Positions 34,324 through 41,059 of a stretch of DNA of 41,059 nt are shown piece after piece. The notes under the pieces are model-generated. The model saw nothing but the letters and a program-made list of their open reading frames with translations, was not told where the DNA came from and ran no database searches. Source of the stretch: Motiliproteus sp. MSK22-1 (GTDB taxonomy: Bacteria; Pseudomonadota; Gammaproteobacteria; Pseudomonadales; Balneatricaceae). Position 1 is the first letter of the stretch. Each line of letters begins with the position of its first letter. The position numbers and the translations under genes were made by a program. Location: NCBI RefSeq assembly GCF_001968815.1, contig NZ_MIEQ01000060.1:1-41059 (forward strand), read 5' to 3'.

Positions 34324-36426
34324 ATGACTGAGACCGTTGCTATGAGTGATATTGATATAGCTATTAATGATGCTGCTGGGCTCGATACCGTTATTCAGCC
34401 TGAAATGGCAACGGTCGTTTTTACCCCCTCCGGGTTACGGGGGGAGTTTCCTGTCGGGACCTCGGTACTACAGGCCGCCCAGCAGTTAGGGGTGGATCTG
34501 GAGTCCAGTTGTGGTGGACGGGGAATCTGTGGCCGTTGTCAGGTTACTCCCGGTGTGGGGGAGTTTTCAAAACACCGGATCAGTTCCCGCATTGAGCACC
34601 TGACGCCTCCTTCTGAACTTGAAATAAGTAACAAAGACCGGGTTCTCGAACAAGGTCGACGGTTAGGCTGTGCCGCCCAGATTCTCGGGGATATGGTTGT
34701 TGATGTACCTTCGGACAGCCAGATTCACAAACAGCATATCGTTAAAGAGGCGACCACTGTTGAGATTAATCAGGATCCGGCTATCAAGCTCTTTACCGTC
34801 ACCGTAACAGAGCCGGATATGCATGAGCCCGCATCGGATTTTCGACGCCTGCAATGGGCTATCGAAGAGAAAATGCAAACAGAACAGGCCCTTGATCTGG
34901 GCTGTGACCTGGCTGTTATGCAGCAATTACAGCCGGCGCTGAAGGCTGCTGCAAGAGAAGTCTCTGTTGCTGTTTACCACCCAACAAATGCCAGATCTGA
35001 AGTGATCGCCATTTGGCCGGGAGTGAAAGAAAGTCTCTACGGGATGGCGGTAGACCTGGGCTCTACCACCGTTGCTGCGCATCTTTGTGATTTAACTACG
35101 GGAGATATCGTTGCCTCCGCTTCAGTCATGAATCCGCAGATTCGCTTTGGTGAAGATCTGATGAGCCGTGTCTCCTACGTTATGATGAATGACGGCGGCG
35201 ACAAGGAAATGACTGATGCCGTACAGGGGGCGTTGGCAGAACTGGCCAAAGATGCTGCTGCCAAAGCGGATATTGCGATCGATGACATTCTCGAAATGAC
35301 CATCGTCTGTAATCCTATTATGCACCATCTGCTATTGGGTATTGATCCAACGCCACTGGGATCTGCCCCCTTTGCCCTGGCAACAGATCGTTCTGTTTCT
35401 CTCAAGGCATCGGAGCTTAATCTAAACCTCAACCCACAGGCGCGAGCCTTTATATTGCCCTGTATCGCCGGCCACATAGGAGCGGATACCGCTGGTGTTA
35501 TCCTGGCCGAACGTCCCGATCTGGCAGAAGAAGTCACTTTGCTGGTGGATGTAGGCACCAATGCTGAAATCGTATTAGGCAATCGTGACCGTCTGTTAGC
35601 TGCTTCCAGCCCGACAGGACCTGCCTTTGAAGGCGCTCAGATCAGCTGTGGACAACGAGCCGCATCTGGCGCGATCGAACGGGTTCGAATCGATCCTGAT
35701 ACCCTGGAACCGCGCTTTAAAGTCATCGGCTGTGATCTCTGGTCTGACGATATCGATTTCGCCCGGCAAACCAGAAAAATTGACATCAGTGGTGTCTGTG
35801 GATCAGGCATCATCGAAGTTATCGCAGAGCTATTCCTGGCCGGAGTTATCAACTCCGATGGTGTAATCGACCCCGCCATGGCCGTCAAAAGCTCGCGAAT
35901 CGTGGCCGAAGGGCGTACCTACGCCTACGTATTACATGACGGTGCCAAAACTTTGCGCATCACCCAAAATGATGTTCGTGCCATCCAGTTGGCCAAGGCA
36001 GCACTATACGCCGGTATACGCCTGCTGATGGATCACCTGGGAATCAGCTCAGTGGGACGAGTGGGACTGGCCGGCGCTTTCGGTAGCCATATCGACGTGA
36101 AATACGCCATGGTACTGGGACTGATACCGGACTGTAACCTGGATCTGGTGGGCCCTGTCGGCAACGCAGCCGGAACCGGTGCACGAATAGCACTGCTGGA
36201 TCGAGCTAAGCGGGATGAAATTGAAAGAGTTCTGCGAACCGTCGAGAAAATCGAAACAGCCATCGAAGCAAAGTTCCAGGACCACTTCGTCGAAGCGATG
36301 GCACTGCCACACCTGACCGATGAATTTGTCGAATTAGGCAAAGCCGTGAAACTGCCAGAGAAAAAAGCAGCAGACCCGGCCGCAGCAACCGCAGGACGGG
36401 GCAGGCGTCGACGTCGCAGTCGTTAA
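34324..36426 (+). CDS. RACo-like corrinoid activation protein (2Fe-2S plus ASKHA/DUF4445 ATPase)
   Basis: Uses ATP to drive reduction of accidentally oxidised Co(II) back to Co(I) in corrinoid proteins. ATG at 34324 has GAGG upstream; 700 residues. The N-terminal ferredoxin has C63, C69, C72 and C116 (CGGRGICGRC). The linker and ASKHA domain follow, with 'GMAVDLGSTTVAAHLCDL', 'VDVGTNAEIVLG', 'GVCGSGIIEVIAELFL' and 'GLAGAFGSHID'. The C-terminal 10 residues are GRGRRRRRSR, an Arg tail. Such activases are best known from anaerobes; their presence beside an O2-dependent oxygenase is notable. It is the last gene of the operon. Confidence 0.92.
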   Translation: MTETVAMSDIDIAINDAAGLDTVIQPEMATVVFTPSGLRGEFPVGTSVLQAAQQLGVDLESSCGGRGICGRCQVTPGVGEFSKHRISSRIEHLTPPSELEISNKDRVLEQGRRLGCAAQILGDMVVDVPSDSQIHKQHIVKEATTVEINQDPAIKLFTVTVTEPDMHEPASDFRRLQWAIEEKMQTEQALDLGCDLAVMQQLQPALKAAAREVSVAVYHPTNARSEVIAIWPGVKESLYGMAVDLGSTTVAAHLCDLTTGDIVASASVMNPQIRFGEDLMSRVSYVMMNDGGDKEMTDAVQGALAELAKDAAAKADIAIDDILEMTIVCNPIMHHLLLGIDPTPLGSAPFALATDRSVSLKASELNLNLNPQARAFILPCIAGHIGADTAGVILAERPDLAEEVTLLVDVGTNAEIVLGNRDRLLAASSPTGPAFEGAQISCGQRAASGAIERVRIDPDTLEPRFKVIGCDLWSDDIDFARQTRKIDISGVCGSGIIEVIAELFLAGVINSDGVIDPAMAVKSSRIVAEGRTYAYVLHDGAKTLRITQNDVRAIQLAKAALYAGIRLLMDHLGISSVGRVGLAGAFGSHIDVKYAMVLGLIPDCNLDLVGPVGNAAGTGARIALLDRAKRDEIERVLRTVEKIETAIEAKFQDHFVEAMALPHLTDEFVELGKAVKLPEKKAADPAAATAGRGRRRRRSR

Positions 36427-36451
36427 GCTATTCGTCACGGTCTTTAAATAG

Positions 36452-36488
36452 AAAAGCCATGCTTAGTTTGCTAAGCATGGCTTTTCTG
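36452..36488 (+). terminator. Strong terminator after the corrinoid operon
   Basis: AAAAGCCATGCTTAG (36452-36466), loop TTTG, and CTAAGCATGGCTTTT (36471-36485) form a perfect 15-bp stem with an A-run and a T-run at the ends, so it can work on both strands. Confidence 0.92.
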
Positions 36489-36696
36489 GTTTTTGCTTAT
36501 CGGTATTTTCCGGAGAACCAGGTTTTTTGGTTTGGTTTTGCCCCTGATTGTGGGTAAGTATCTTTTGCTCATGGCTAAAACAGCCTTTTTTATGGGTGTG
36601 GTTTGTTGGTATGGATACTTTGGCTGTTTTAGAGCGAATCAGTTTATCCATATGGGATTTTGTTGCTCCCCTGTTCAGTGTCAGACTGAGTCAGCT

Positions 36697-36822
36697 TCAA
36701 AAACAACCTCGCCATGGAGCAGGGTCTCACATATTACGGCTCGCTTTTCCGTTTCCTTCACTTGCTTTGCTCTAGACCCAAAGAACAAATTGGTGCAATA
36801 TCAAAGACATCTGAATGCGTAG
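36697..36822 (+). repeat. 126-bp direct repeat, copy A
   Basis: The stretch from TCAAAAACAACCTCGCC to the GTAG at 36819-36822 matches 40772-40897 with only a few base changes and two small indels. The two copies flank the cassette region and lie in the same orientation. The repeat holds no conserved reading frame, since an indel shifts the only candidate between copies. Confidence 0.9.
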
Positions 36823-37131
36823 ATGGAGATACGGCGCATATCAAAGAGTGAAAGCGAGCATGCGTGTTTCCTTGCAGAATGGAGGCTGTAGATGTCTAAT
36901 AAAACACCATTACTATCAGTTTCTTACAATAAAATAGGTCGATTTGTTGAATTGACAAACCGAGCGTGCGCGATATACAAATGTTGAGATAGACACCTTA
37001 CCCTTTATATATAGAAAACATAGCTGCTTGAGGTTTATGTTAAAAAGGATAGTACGTCATAAGCTATAAGTCGTTAAATTCGAAGTAAAAATCAGAAAAT
37101 GTCCTATATCTGAGATTTACTAATCATGCTA

Positions 37132-37192
37132 CCGTGAACCGCAGTCCGCGCGGTTGAACGAGTTCAAGCGGCACGAACAGACGAGTTCACGG
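37132..37192. repeat. Nested inverted repeats
   Basis: CCGTGAAC (37132-37139) is complementary to GTTCACGG (37185-37192). Inside it lies TTGAAC-GA-GTTCAA (37154-37167), and ACCGC/GCGGT also pair. The outline resembles a cassette recombination site or a regulator site, but no attC core pair is present. Confidence 0.5.
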
Positions 37193-37207
37193 GGAGGAGT
37201 ATTCTCG

Positions 37208-37285
37208 ATGTGGGCTATTTTTTTCTGGTTTGTAGCGAGGAGAAAGTTGATCGCAGGGAGTGAAATCGGTGACATTCAAAAATAG
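37208..37285 (+). CDS. Possible 25-residue membrane microprotein
   Basis: ATG at 37208 is eight bases after GGGGAGGAG. The product starts MWAIFFWFVARRKL, a short hydrophobic segment followed by positive residues, as in small membrane proteins, and ends in TAG. Its length alone could arise by chance, so this is tentative. Confidence 0.22.
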   Translation: MWAIFFWFVARRKLIAGSEIGDIQK

Positions 37286-37326
37286 GTACTTTCCCAGATC
37301 ATTAGTTATGGAGCGATCGGCACGTC

Positions 37327-37395
37327 CCAATCATACACTGCACGAGACACCGCTTCCGCTTCGCGAAACCGGTACTCGTGAGTTAAATCGTTAGA
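37327..37395 (+). other. Degenerate attC-like site before the first cassette
   Basis: CACGAG and CTCGTG flank an imperfect hairpin, and the right side ends AGTTAAATCGTTAGA, which is like the L'/R' half of an attC site. The left core is degraded (near CCCAATC), so it is not a full consensus site. It probably marks the left border of the first cassette. Confidence 0.5.
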
Positions 37396-37410
37396 AATCA
37401 GGAGACAGTT

Positions 37411-37983
37411 TTGCCTCACGATAATCATGGGTCACAAAGCGGTGACAACAGTCTTAACGTCGGCGTTGGCGACTTTCGTGACGCAAACGTAAACGTCGGC
37501 GGCAATGGGCGGCCAACGTTTACTCCCGAGCAAATGGGAATCCGGCGACACCAAGCATTAGGAGGGCATAGCGTAAAGAGTGAGAACCTGAGCACCTTTG
37601 GCATCGTTACGGGTATAGCTAGCGTTGCTGGTCTTTACTTCACTCTCTTTCAGGCTTTTCCCCGTTCGCAACACTCATCTTGGTCGACGGCCTTTATATT
37701 TATGTTTGCCATTGCCATCTTCTCTGTTTCTGTGGCAGCCGTCATACGCAAGCGCAAATTTGAACATTTTCTATTTCGCAAGTACTACATCGAAGCAGGC
37801 AATCATAATGGGCTCTACTTGAGCAGTTTTACCGCCACCTGTCCTTGGTGTCAGTCGAAGATGCACTTACGTAACATTGGCCCAAAAGACGGCCCTTGCT
37901 ATGATCGTTTCATCTGTGAACGCAATCCACGACAACACACAGTAGACCTTGATCCAACCGTTTTGCCGGAGATTGAGGAGTGA
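37411..37983 (+). CDS. Cassette 1: membrane protein with zinc-ribbon-like tail
   Basis: A 190-residue protein starting with TTG behind GGAG. The N-terminus is Asn/Gly/Val-rich (NSLNVGVGDF, ANVNVGGNGRP), a pattern also seen in some toxin- or defence-linked proteins. Two membrane segments follow (about 66-83 and 90-111). The C-terminal domain has CPWC and two more Cys (GPCYDRFICERN), possibly a zinc ribbon. I do not know the family. An attC site follows two bases after the stop, so it is a gene cassette. Confidence 0.75.
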   Translation: MPHDNHGSQSGDNSLNVGVGDFRDANVNVGGNGRPTFTPEQMGIRRHQALGGHSVKSENLSTFGIVTGIASVAGLYFTLFQAFPRSQHSSWSTAFIFMFAIAIFSVSVAAVIRKRKFEHFLFRKYYIEAGNHNGLYLSSFTATCPWCQSKMHLRNIGPKDGPCYDRFICERNPRQHTVDLDPTVLPEIEE

Positions 37984-37984
37984 T

Positions 37985-38065
37985 TTCTAACAATCGCTTC
38001 GAGAGGGGCCGTCCTACAGCAGGCTTTGCCCGCTTCCGTCCGGCCCCTCAAGCTAAACGTTAAGT
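37985..38065 (+). other. attC recombination site 1
   Basis: TTCTAAC (37985-37991) and GTTAAGT (38059-38065, fits GTTRRRY) bound an 81-base imperfect palindrome with arms GAGAGGGGCCG and CGGCCCCTC. This is the form of an integron 59-base element. Confidence 0.85.
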
Positions 38066-38069
38066 TCCT

Positions 38070-38609
38070 ATGAGCTACGAACAACGCATTATCAAACTAA
38101 TAGAATCCGACGAGCTACGTATGAGTGCTTTGCGTGCGGCGAGAGCTCTCGGCTTACCGGGTTGGCTCATCGCGGCAGGCTTCGTCAGAAACCTAGTTTG
38201 GGGTCGTCTATTTGATAATGAAGTAGATCTTGGCGATATAGATGTTGTTTATTTCTGTACAGCTGACACTTCAAAAGAGCGAGATCAAATTTTAGAGAGG
38301 CGCCTCTGTGAACTTGAGCCTGGTTTGCCTTGGTCAGTAAAAAACCAAGCCAGGATGCACCTCAAGCATGGTGATACTCCATACAAAAGTACATTGGATG
38401 CAATGAGATATTGGCCAGAAAAACAAACAAGTATTGGTGTAATGCTTGATCGAAACGACGATATTGTAGTACAGCACTGTTTTGATTTAGGCTTCCAATT
38501 CAATGGCAACGTAGACCATAACCCAGCAAGAACAGTCGATGTATTCAAAAAAAGGGTGTCAGGCAAAGGGTGGCTAAAATTATGGCCTGCACTGCAAATC
38601 AAAACTTAA
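38070..38609 (+). CDS. Cassette 2: nucleotidyltransferase family protein (PF06042-like)
   Basis: A 179-residue protein. Segments 'LGLPGWLIAAGFVRNLVWGRL', 'LGDIDVVYFC' with the G-D-I-D nucleotidyltransferase acidic pair, and 'STLDAMRYWPEKQTSIGV' match the NTP_transf_6/DUF925 group, which is common in integron cassettes. The substrate is unknown. The ATG lies four bases after attC 1 and the stop is inside attC 2 (ACTTAAC), the compact layout of a cassette. Confidence 0.88.
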   Translation: MSYEQRIIKLIESDELRMSALRAARALGLPGWLIAAGFVRNLVWGRLFDNEVDLGDIDVVYFCTADTSKERDQILERRLCELEPGLPWSVKNQARMHLKHGDTPYKSTLDAMRYWPEKQTSIGVMLDRNDDIVVQHCFDLGFQFNGNVDHNPARTVDVFKKRVSGKGWLKLWPALQIKT

Positions 38610-38682
38610 CAAGGCCAGTCAGAAAGGACCGCCTACTCGGCGCTTCGCTCTGTTCCGGCGGCCTCTATTGGCGACGTTAGGT
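38604..38682 (+). other. attC recombination site 2
   Basis: Perfect core sites ACTTAAC (38604-38610, RYYYAAC) and GTTAGGT (38676-38682, GTTRRRY) flank a 79-base imperfect palindrome with GGACCGCC/GGCGGCC arms. The left core contains the stop of the preceding gene. Confidence 0.9.
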
Positions 38683-38707
38683 ATAAAAAAAAATGGAAGC
38701 TCAGAAC

Positions 38708-39109
38708 ATGATTAAACACATTTTATCATTCTGGATCATTTTCATTTTACTCGCAGGGAAAGCTGTTGCAGCAGATAGCAACGGAACTGCATGGTACGGA
38801 GGAGGTGCGGGAGCTATAGCGTGTGGTGATTTCCGTTATGAATTCAGAAAGGCAAAGCAAAAGGGAATAAATAGCATCCCGTATGCAAACGATATGCAGA
38901 GCTACGTAATGTATGTTCTCGGTTTCAGAACAGGCTTTAACCATCTCGCTGAAAATACCTGTGATGTATTCGGCGGAGAAACGGAAATCAACAATATTCT
39001 CGAGCAGGTATCTGTATATTGTCTAAGTAACCCAGATGTAAAATTTAGTTCTGCTTTGGTCAGTGTGGCTCAGCAAAGTATGAGTACGAGTCTTCGCAAG
39101 TGCAATTAA
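38708..39109 (+). CDS. Cassette 3: exported Rap1a/Tai- or HdeA-like small protein
   Basis: ATG 38708 (GGAAG upstream) gives 133 residues; ATG 38693 adds five and spoils the signal peptide. Residues 1-22 form a signal peptide (MIKHILSFWIIFILLAGKAVAA). The mature part has four Cys in positions that could make two disulphides, and its end 'VYCLSNPDVKFSSALVSVA' recalls the Rap1a/Tai immunity and HdeA-like families, which protect against T6SS effectors or acid. The match is a pattern judgement only. It lies between attC 2 and attC 3. Confidence 0.75.
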   Translation: MIKHILSFWIIFILLAGKAVAADSNGTAWYGGGAGAIACGDFRYEFRKAKQKGINSIPYANDMQSYVMYVLGFRTGFNHLAENTCDVFGGETEINNILEQVSVYCLSNPDVKFSSALVSVAQQSMSTSLRKCN

Positions 39110-39110
39110 T

Positions 39111-39194
39111 ACCTAACAATCACATCAGGTTCGCTCACTATCGTTCGCTGGGACGCTCCGCTTCGTTGCGCGCCCCTTATGTGTGGCGTTATAA
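39111..39194 (+). other. attC recombination site 3
   Basis: ACCTAAC (39111-39117) matches RYYYAAC; the right core GTTATAA (39188-39194) deviates from GTTRRRY. The 84 bases between form an imperfect palindrome (CACATCAGG.../...CCCCTTATGTG). Confidence 0.8.
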
Positions 39195-39200
39195 GGCAGG

Positions 39201-39845
39201 ATGATTCGTTCTTTGACCAATAAATCCACAAAGTTTGGTATTGCTCTTTTAGTCTTCGTTTCTAGTTCAACCGTATACGGAGCATGTGAAAACAAGGCAG
39301 GCCTTCTCACAAAACCCCAGGCAGAAGAAACCGTACAATGCATTCATTCGATTCACTTTAGCCTGGGACGAAAACAAGAAATCGACGAGGAGTTCACGCA
39401 CGAATTCATTAAAACGTTATTGCCGATAGGAACTACGGCAGGGGAGAAGCTCGGGGATCTTAGTTACTTTGACGTCCGATACGGCACGATATCAGAGATC
39501 ATAAGTCTACTAGACTCACAAGAACTTATCGCTGCTTACATTGATTTTGTTATAGATTCATCTGGCTCAGCGGATGAGAATATTTCATTTGGCATAGCAC
39601 GCCTATACACATTACAGGCACCAGCATTTCTAGAAAATTTGAAAATGCGAACAGATAAAGAGCAGTCACTTGTTATCGGGAGTCTTGCGTGGGGACTAGC
39701 AAACAACTTTTACCCCCATATTGAATCTGAAAACTACCAAAGGTTAATAGTTGGAGAGCATTGGGAATTAATAAACTCTAACCCTAGATCACCCATACAG
39801 CTTCGAATTGAGTCAGCAGTGCTGGATATAATAAATGCTTACTAG
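39201..39845 (+). CDS. Cassette 4: exported hypothetical protein
   Basis: A 214-residue protein beginning six bases after attC 3. A signal peptide is likely (residues 1-27, positive start then 'FGIALLVFVSSSTVYGA'). The mature part has two Cys near its start (ACENK, TVQCIH) and is helical, without a motif I recognise. AT-rich codon use differs from the metabolic genes, as expected for a cassette. Confidence 0.78.
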   Translation: MIRSLTNKSTKFGIALLVFVSSSTVYGACENKAGLLTKPQAEETVQCIHSIHFSLGRKQEIDEEFTHEFIKTLLPIGTTAGEKLGDLSYFDVRYGTISEIISLLDSQELIAAYIDFVIDSSGSADENISFGIARLYTLQAPAFLENLKMRTDKEQSLVIGSLAWGLANNFYPHIESENYQRLIVGEHWELINSNPRSPIQLRIESAVLDIINAY

Positions 39846-39854
39846 CCAACTGCC

Positions 39855-39929
39855 TTATAACAAACGCATGCAGTCCGACAAAATTGCCGGGCTTCGCTTG
39901 CAATTTTGCAGCTGGTGCGGGCATTAAGT
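39855..39929 (+). other. attC-like site 4 (right core altered)
   Basis: TTATAAC (39855-39861) starts a palindrome with CAAAATTG and CAATTTTG arms; the right core reads CATTAAGT in place of GTTAAGT. The altered core may have frozen the next cassette in place. Confidence 0.65.
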
Positions 39930-39951
39930 GACTACAATAGAGTGAGGCAAC

Positions 39952-40311
39952 ATGAATTTCTTTGGAACATTTGGGTCAACTGACGCAGAGGCGCTTCAGC
40001 TTCTGCTGCCTGTTGTTGACCGTGCTCTCTATGCCCATCAAGCTGGAGATTACCAAGAATATTTATCTGTAATAACGAGCAATCTGGCCGCAAAGATTAC
40101 GCAGGAAGACTTCATGCGAGCGCATCGAGAGGTGGCGCCGCAACTCGGTACACTTCAATCGAAATTGCTCTTAGCAGCTCTCAGGAGAGGTGAGAATCCA
40201 ATGCTACTGTTCTCTGCGAAATTCTCGGGCACGGAAGACGATATAGTAATCAATATCACGTTTAAGAATGGGACAAAACCTCCCTTGATCGAGTGGCTAT
40301 GGATCGAATGA
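39952..40311 (+). CDS. Cassette 5: small hypothetical protein, possibly NTF2-like
   Basis: A 119-residue soluble protein. The helical start ('LLLPVVDRALYAHQAGDYQEYLSVIT') followed by strands ('MLLFSAKFSGTEDDIVINITF') and a terminal 'PPLIEWLWIE' resembles small NTF2/DUF3887-like proteins, but I cannot name a family. It follows attC 4 by 22 bases; no attC was found behind it, so this may be a cassette that lost its site. Confidence 0.72.
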   Translation: MNFFGTFGSTDAEALQLLLPVVDRALYAHQAGDYQEYLSVITSNLAAKITQEDFMRAHREVAPQLGTLQSKLLLAALRRGENPMLLFSAKFSGTEDDIVINITFKNGTKPPLIEWLWIE

Positions 40312-40359
40312 TAATGTAGGGTCAGATACAACTATGATAATGTAGGGTCAGATACAACT
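40308..40359 (+). repeat. 26-bp perfect tandem repeat
   Basis: ATGATAATGTAGGGTCAGAT plus ACAACT occurs twice in direct contact (40308-40333, 40334-40359), and a weaker third unit (ATATAGGGCCAGG) follows. The first copy overlaps the end of cassette 5. The GGGTCAGATAC word is like sequences repeated in some integron and REP-type elements. Confidence 0.9.
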
Positions 40360-40393
40360 AGATATAGGGCCAGGTTCTATTTGATTTAAGCTA

Positions 40394-40630
40394 TTATTTT
40401 CTTCGGAATATTCTAATAAATAATAATAGTGTGAATGAAAATACATAGGCAGGAATAAACCATGATAGTCCAACCCCAAGTGTGAAGGGCCAGTCAATAA
40501 TACATTCAATTTCTCCGGGGTTTAACCAGAATTCTTCCATTGCATTATGATTAAACCCTACATAAAGCATAACGGCCGAAACTAATAAGGCTGGAATAAT
40601 TGAATAGACTGCAACCTTCTTAGCTTTCAC
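40394..40630 (-). CDS. Small two-pass membrane protein
   Basis: A 78-residue protein on the minus strand with two membrane segments (about 7-26 and 49-73) and positive ends (MKAKK, IRIFRRK). The loop between them holds 'NPGEIECIIDWP'. No family is recognised. It is the only gene in this block on the minus strand and lies between the tandem repeat and the second long repeat; it could be an inverted cassette without a visible attC. Confidence 0.6.
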   Translation of the reverse strand: MKAKKVAVYSIIPALLVSAVMLYVGFNHNAMEEFWLNPGEIECIIDWPFTLGVGLSWFIPAYVFSFTLLLFIRIFRRK

Positions 40631-40771
40631 TTGCTATTCCAAGGTTCATTCTTATATATTTTTGCAACCCTTGCTCCATAGTCATTGACGATCTATCTGC
40701 CTAAAACATTACACACAGATGCTACCTTTGCTACTGACGGATCGGGGTAAAACCACTGTTTTTCAGAGACA

Positions 40772-40897
40772 TCAAAACAACCTCGCCATGGAGTAGGGTC
40801 TCACATATTATGGCTCGCTTTTTCCGTTTCCTTCACTTGCTTTGCTCTAGACCCAAAGAACAGATTGGTGCAATATCAAAGACATCTGAACGGGTAG
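40772..40897 (+). repeat. 126-bp direct repeat, copy B
   Basis: Second copy of 36697-36822, in the same orientation about 4.1 kb away. It ends three bases before the IS66 terminus at 40901. Its differences from copy A include single-base changes (GAGTAGGG for GAGCAGGG) and an extra base or two in a T-run. Confidence 0.9.
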
Positions 40898-40953
40898 TAT
40901 GTAAGCGGTAAATAAACCCCACCTGTTACCAGGGCTGCTCGCCAGCTAAGGTC

Positions 40954-40978
40954 ATGATCTCTGAATTAAGGAGATCAT
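40954..40978 (+). promoter_or_regulatory. Hairpin that covers the IS66 TnpA ribosome binding site
   Basis: ATGATCTC (40954-40961) pairs with GAGATCAT (40971-40978). The right arm overlaps AAGGAG (40968-40973) and lies next to the ATG at 40980. Folding would hide the binding site and limit translation. The same hairpin is in the left copy (about 82-106). Confidence 0.5.
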
Positions 40979-40979
40979 C

Positions 40980-41059
40980 ATGACTGCCAATGAACTGAAA
41001 GCCCTTCGAGAGACCTGGAAACAGCATCTTGATACGTGGAAGCAAAGCGGCCAGTCCCA
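40980..41059 (+). CDS. IS66 accessory protein TnpA-like, N-terminal fragment
   Basis: ATG at 40980 behind AAGGAG opens 26 codons before the window ends. The peptide is the same as at the left end. It is incomplete because the window stops here. Confidence 0.6.
   Translation, partial: MTANELKALRETWKQHLDTWKQSGQS

Larger units (their letters stand above)
36489..37326. other. Gene-poor stretch before the cassette array
   Basis: About 840 bases. It holds the first long repeat copy (36697-36822), nested inverted repeats (37132-37192) and a possible microprotein (37208-37285). A hydrophobic frame at 36493-36822 runs through the repeat and has no good start; I do not call it. No integrase gene or clear attI site is visible. 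A GTTAAAT core at 37073 lacks a partner. Confidence 0.5.
40901..41059 (+). mobile_element. IS66-family element, partial (right end of window)
   Basis: The terminus GTAAGCGGTAAATAAACC begins at 40901 and the element continues past the window end. The adjacent eight bases (GGTAGTAT) would be one target duplication. The left-hand copy is flanked by TTTACTTC, so the two copies do not share a target site. Confidence 0.75.

Noticed and set aside
36493-36822. 109-residue hydrophobic frame after the corrinoid operon
   Set aside because: It starts without a ribosome-binding site, just behind a terminator, and runs through the long repeat, whose second copy is not open in this frame.

Overview
The window looks like chromosome of an aerobic, probably marine-type gammaproteobacterium. 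This is inferred from Pseudomonas-like glycine betaine oxygenase genes, a type I-E CRISPR system, cobU/cobT and folD, and a gene-cassette array; the species cannot be named. Both ends are the same 159-bp end of an IS66-family element in inverted orientation, differing at one base. They bound about 40.7 kb, so the ends are either two real insertions or the places where an assembly broke on a repeat.

Layout. 1-159: IS66 end. 138-779: DUF3800 gene cut at its 5' end by that IS. 1043-8283: type I-E CRISPR-Cas locus (cse1, cse2, cas7e, cas5e, cas6e, a decayed SEC-C gene, cas1, cas2, leader, 11 repeats and 10 spacers). No cas3 is present; the truncated gene and the IS lie where cas3 often sits. 8453-12206: an RTX/DUF4214 protein, a small ORF and a Cache-domain histidine kinase/NarL-type response regulator pair. 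12587-16702: GlxA/AraC-type regulator and the divergent gbcB and gbcA (Rieske glycine betaine monooxygenase). 16824-26740: TetR regulator, MttB-family methyltransferase without pyrrolysine, OYE-type demethylase, phosphotransferase-like protein, HyuA-type ATPase, a CblC-like protein with two Fe-S clusters, and a GST. 26950-29602: cobU, cobT, folD. 30272-36426: six-gene operon of corrinoid protein, DUF1638, MetV-like, MTHFR, methyl-THF:corrinoid methyltransferase and RACo-like activase. 37327-40311: attC-separated gene cassettes without an integrase (CALIN-like), flanked by 126-bp direct repeats.

How it fits together. The metabolic genes suggest that quaternary amines such as glycine betaine can be demethylated in two ways: by oxygen through GbcAB (releasing formaldehyde), and by corrinoid-dependent methyl transfer. 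In the second route the MttB-like enzyme passes a methyl to the corrinoid protein, the MeTr-like enzyme moves it to tetrahydrofolate, MetV/MTHFR run in the oxidative direction and FolD continues the oxidation. The RACo-like protein would reactivate oxidised cobalt, and CobU/CobT would supply the cofactor. The corrinoid protein starts with a strongly acidic tail with no K/R in its first 30 residues, while the three proteins that must dock on it (MttB-like, MeTr-like, RACo-like) each carry an Arg-rich tail. This charge pairing is the most interesting signal I see. A second unusual item is a protein joining a CblC-like region to two Fe-S clusters next to a HyuA-type ATPase.
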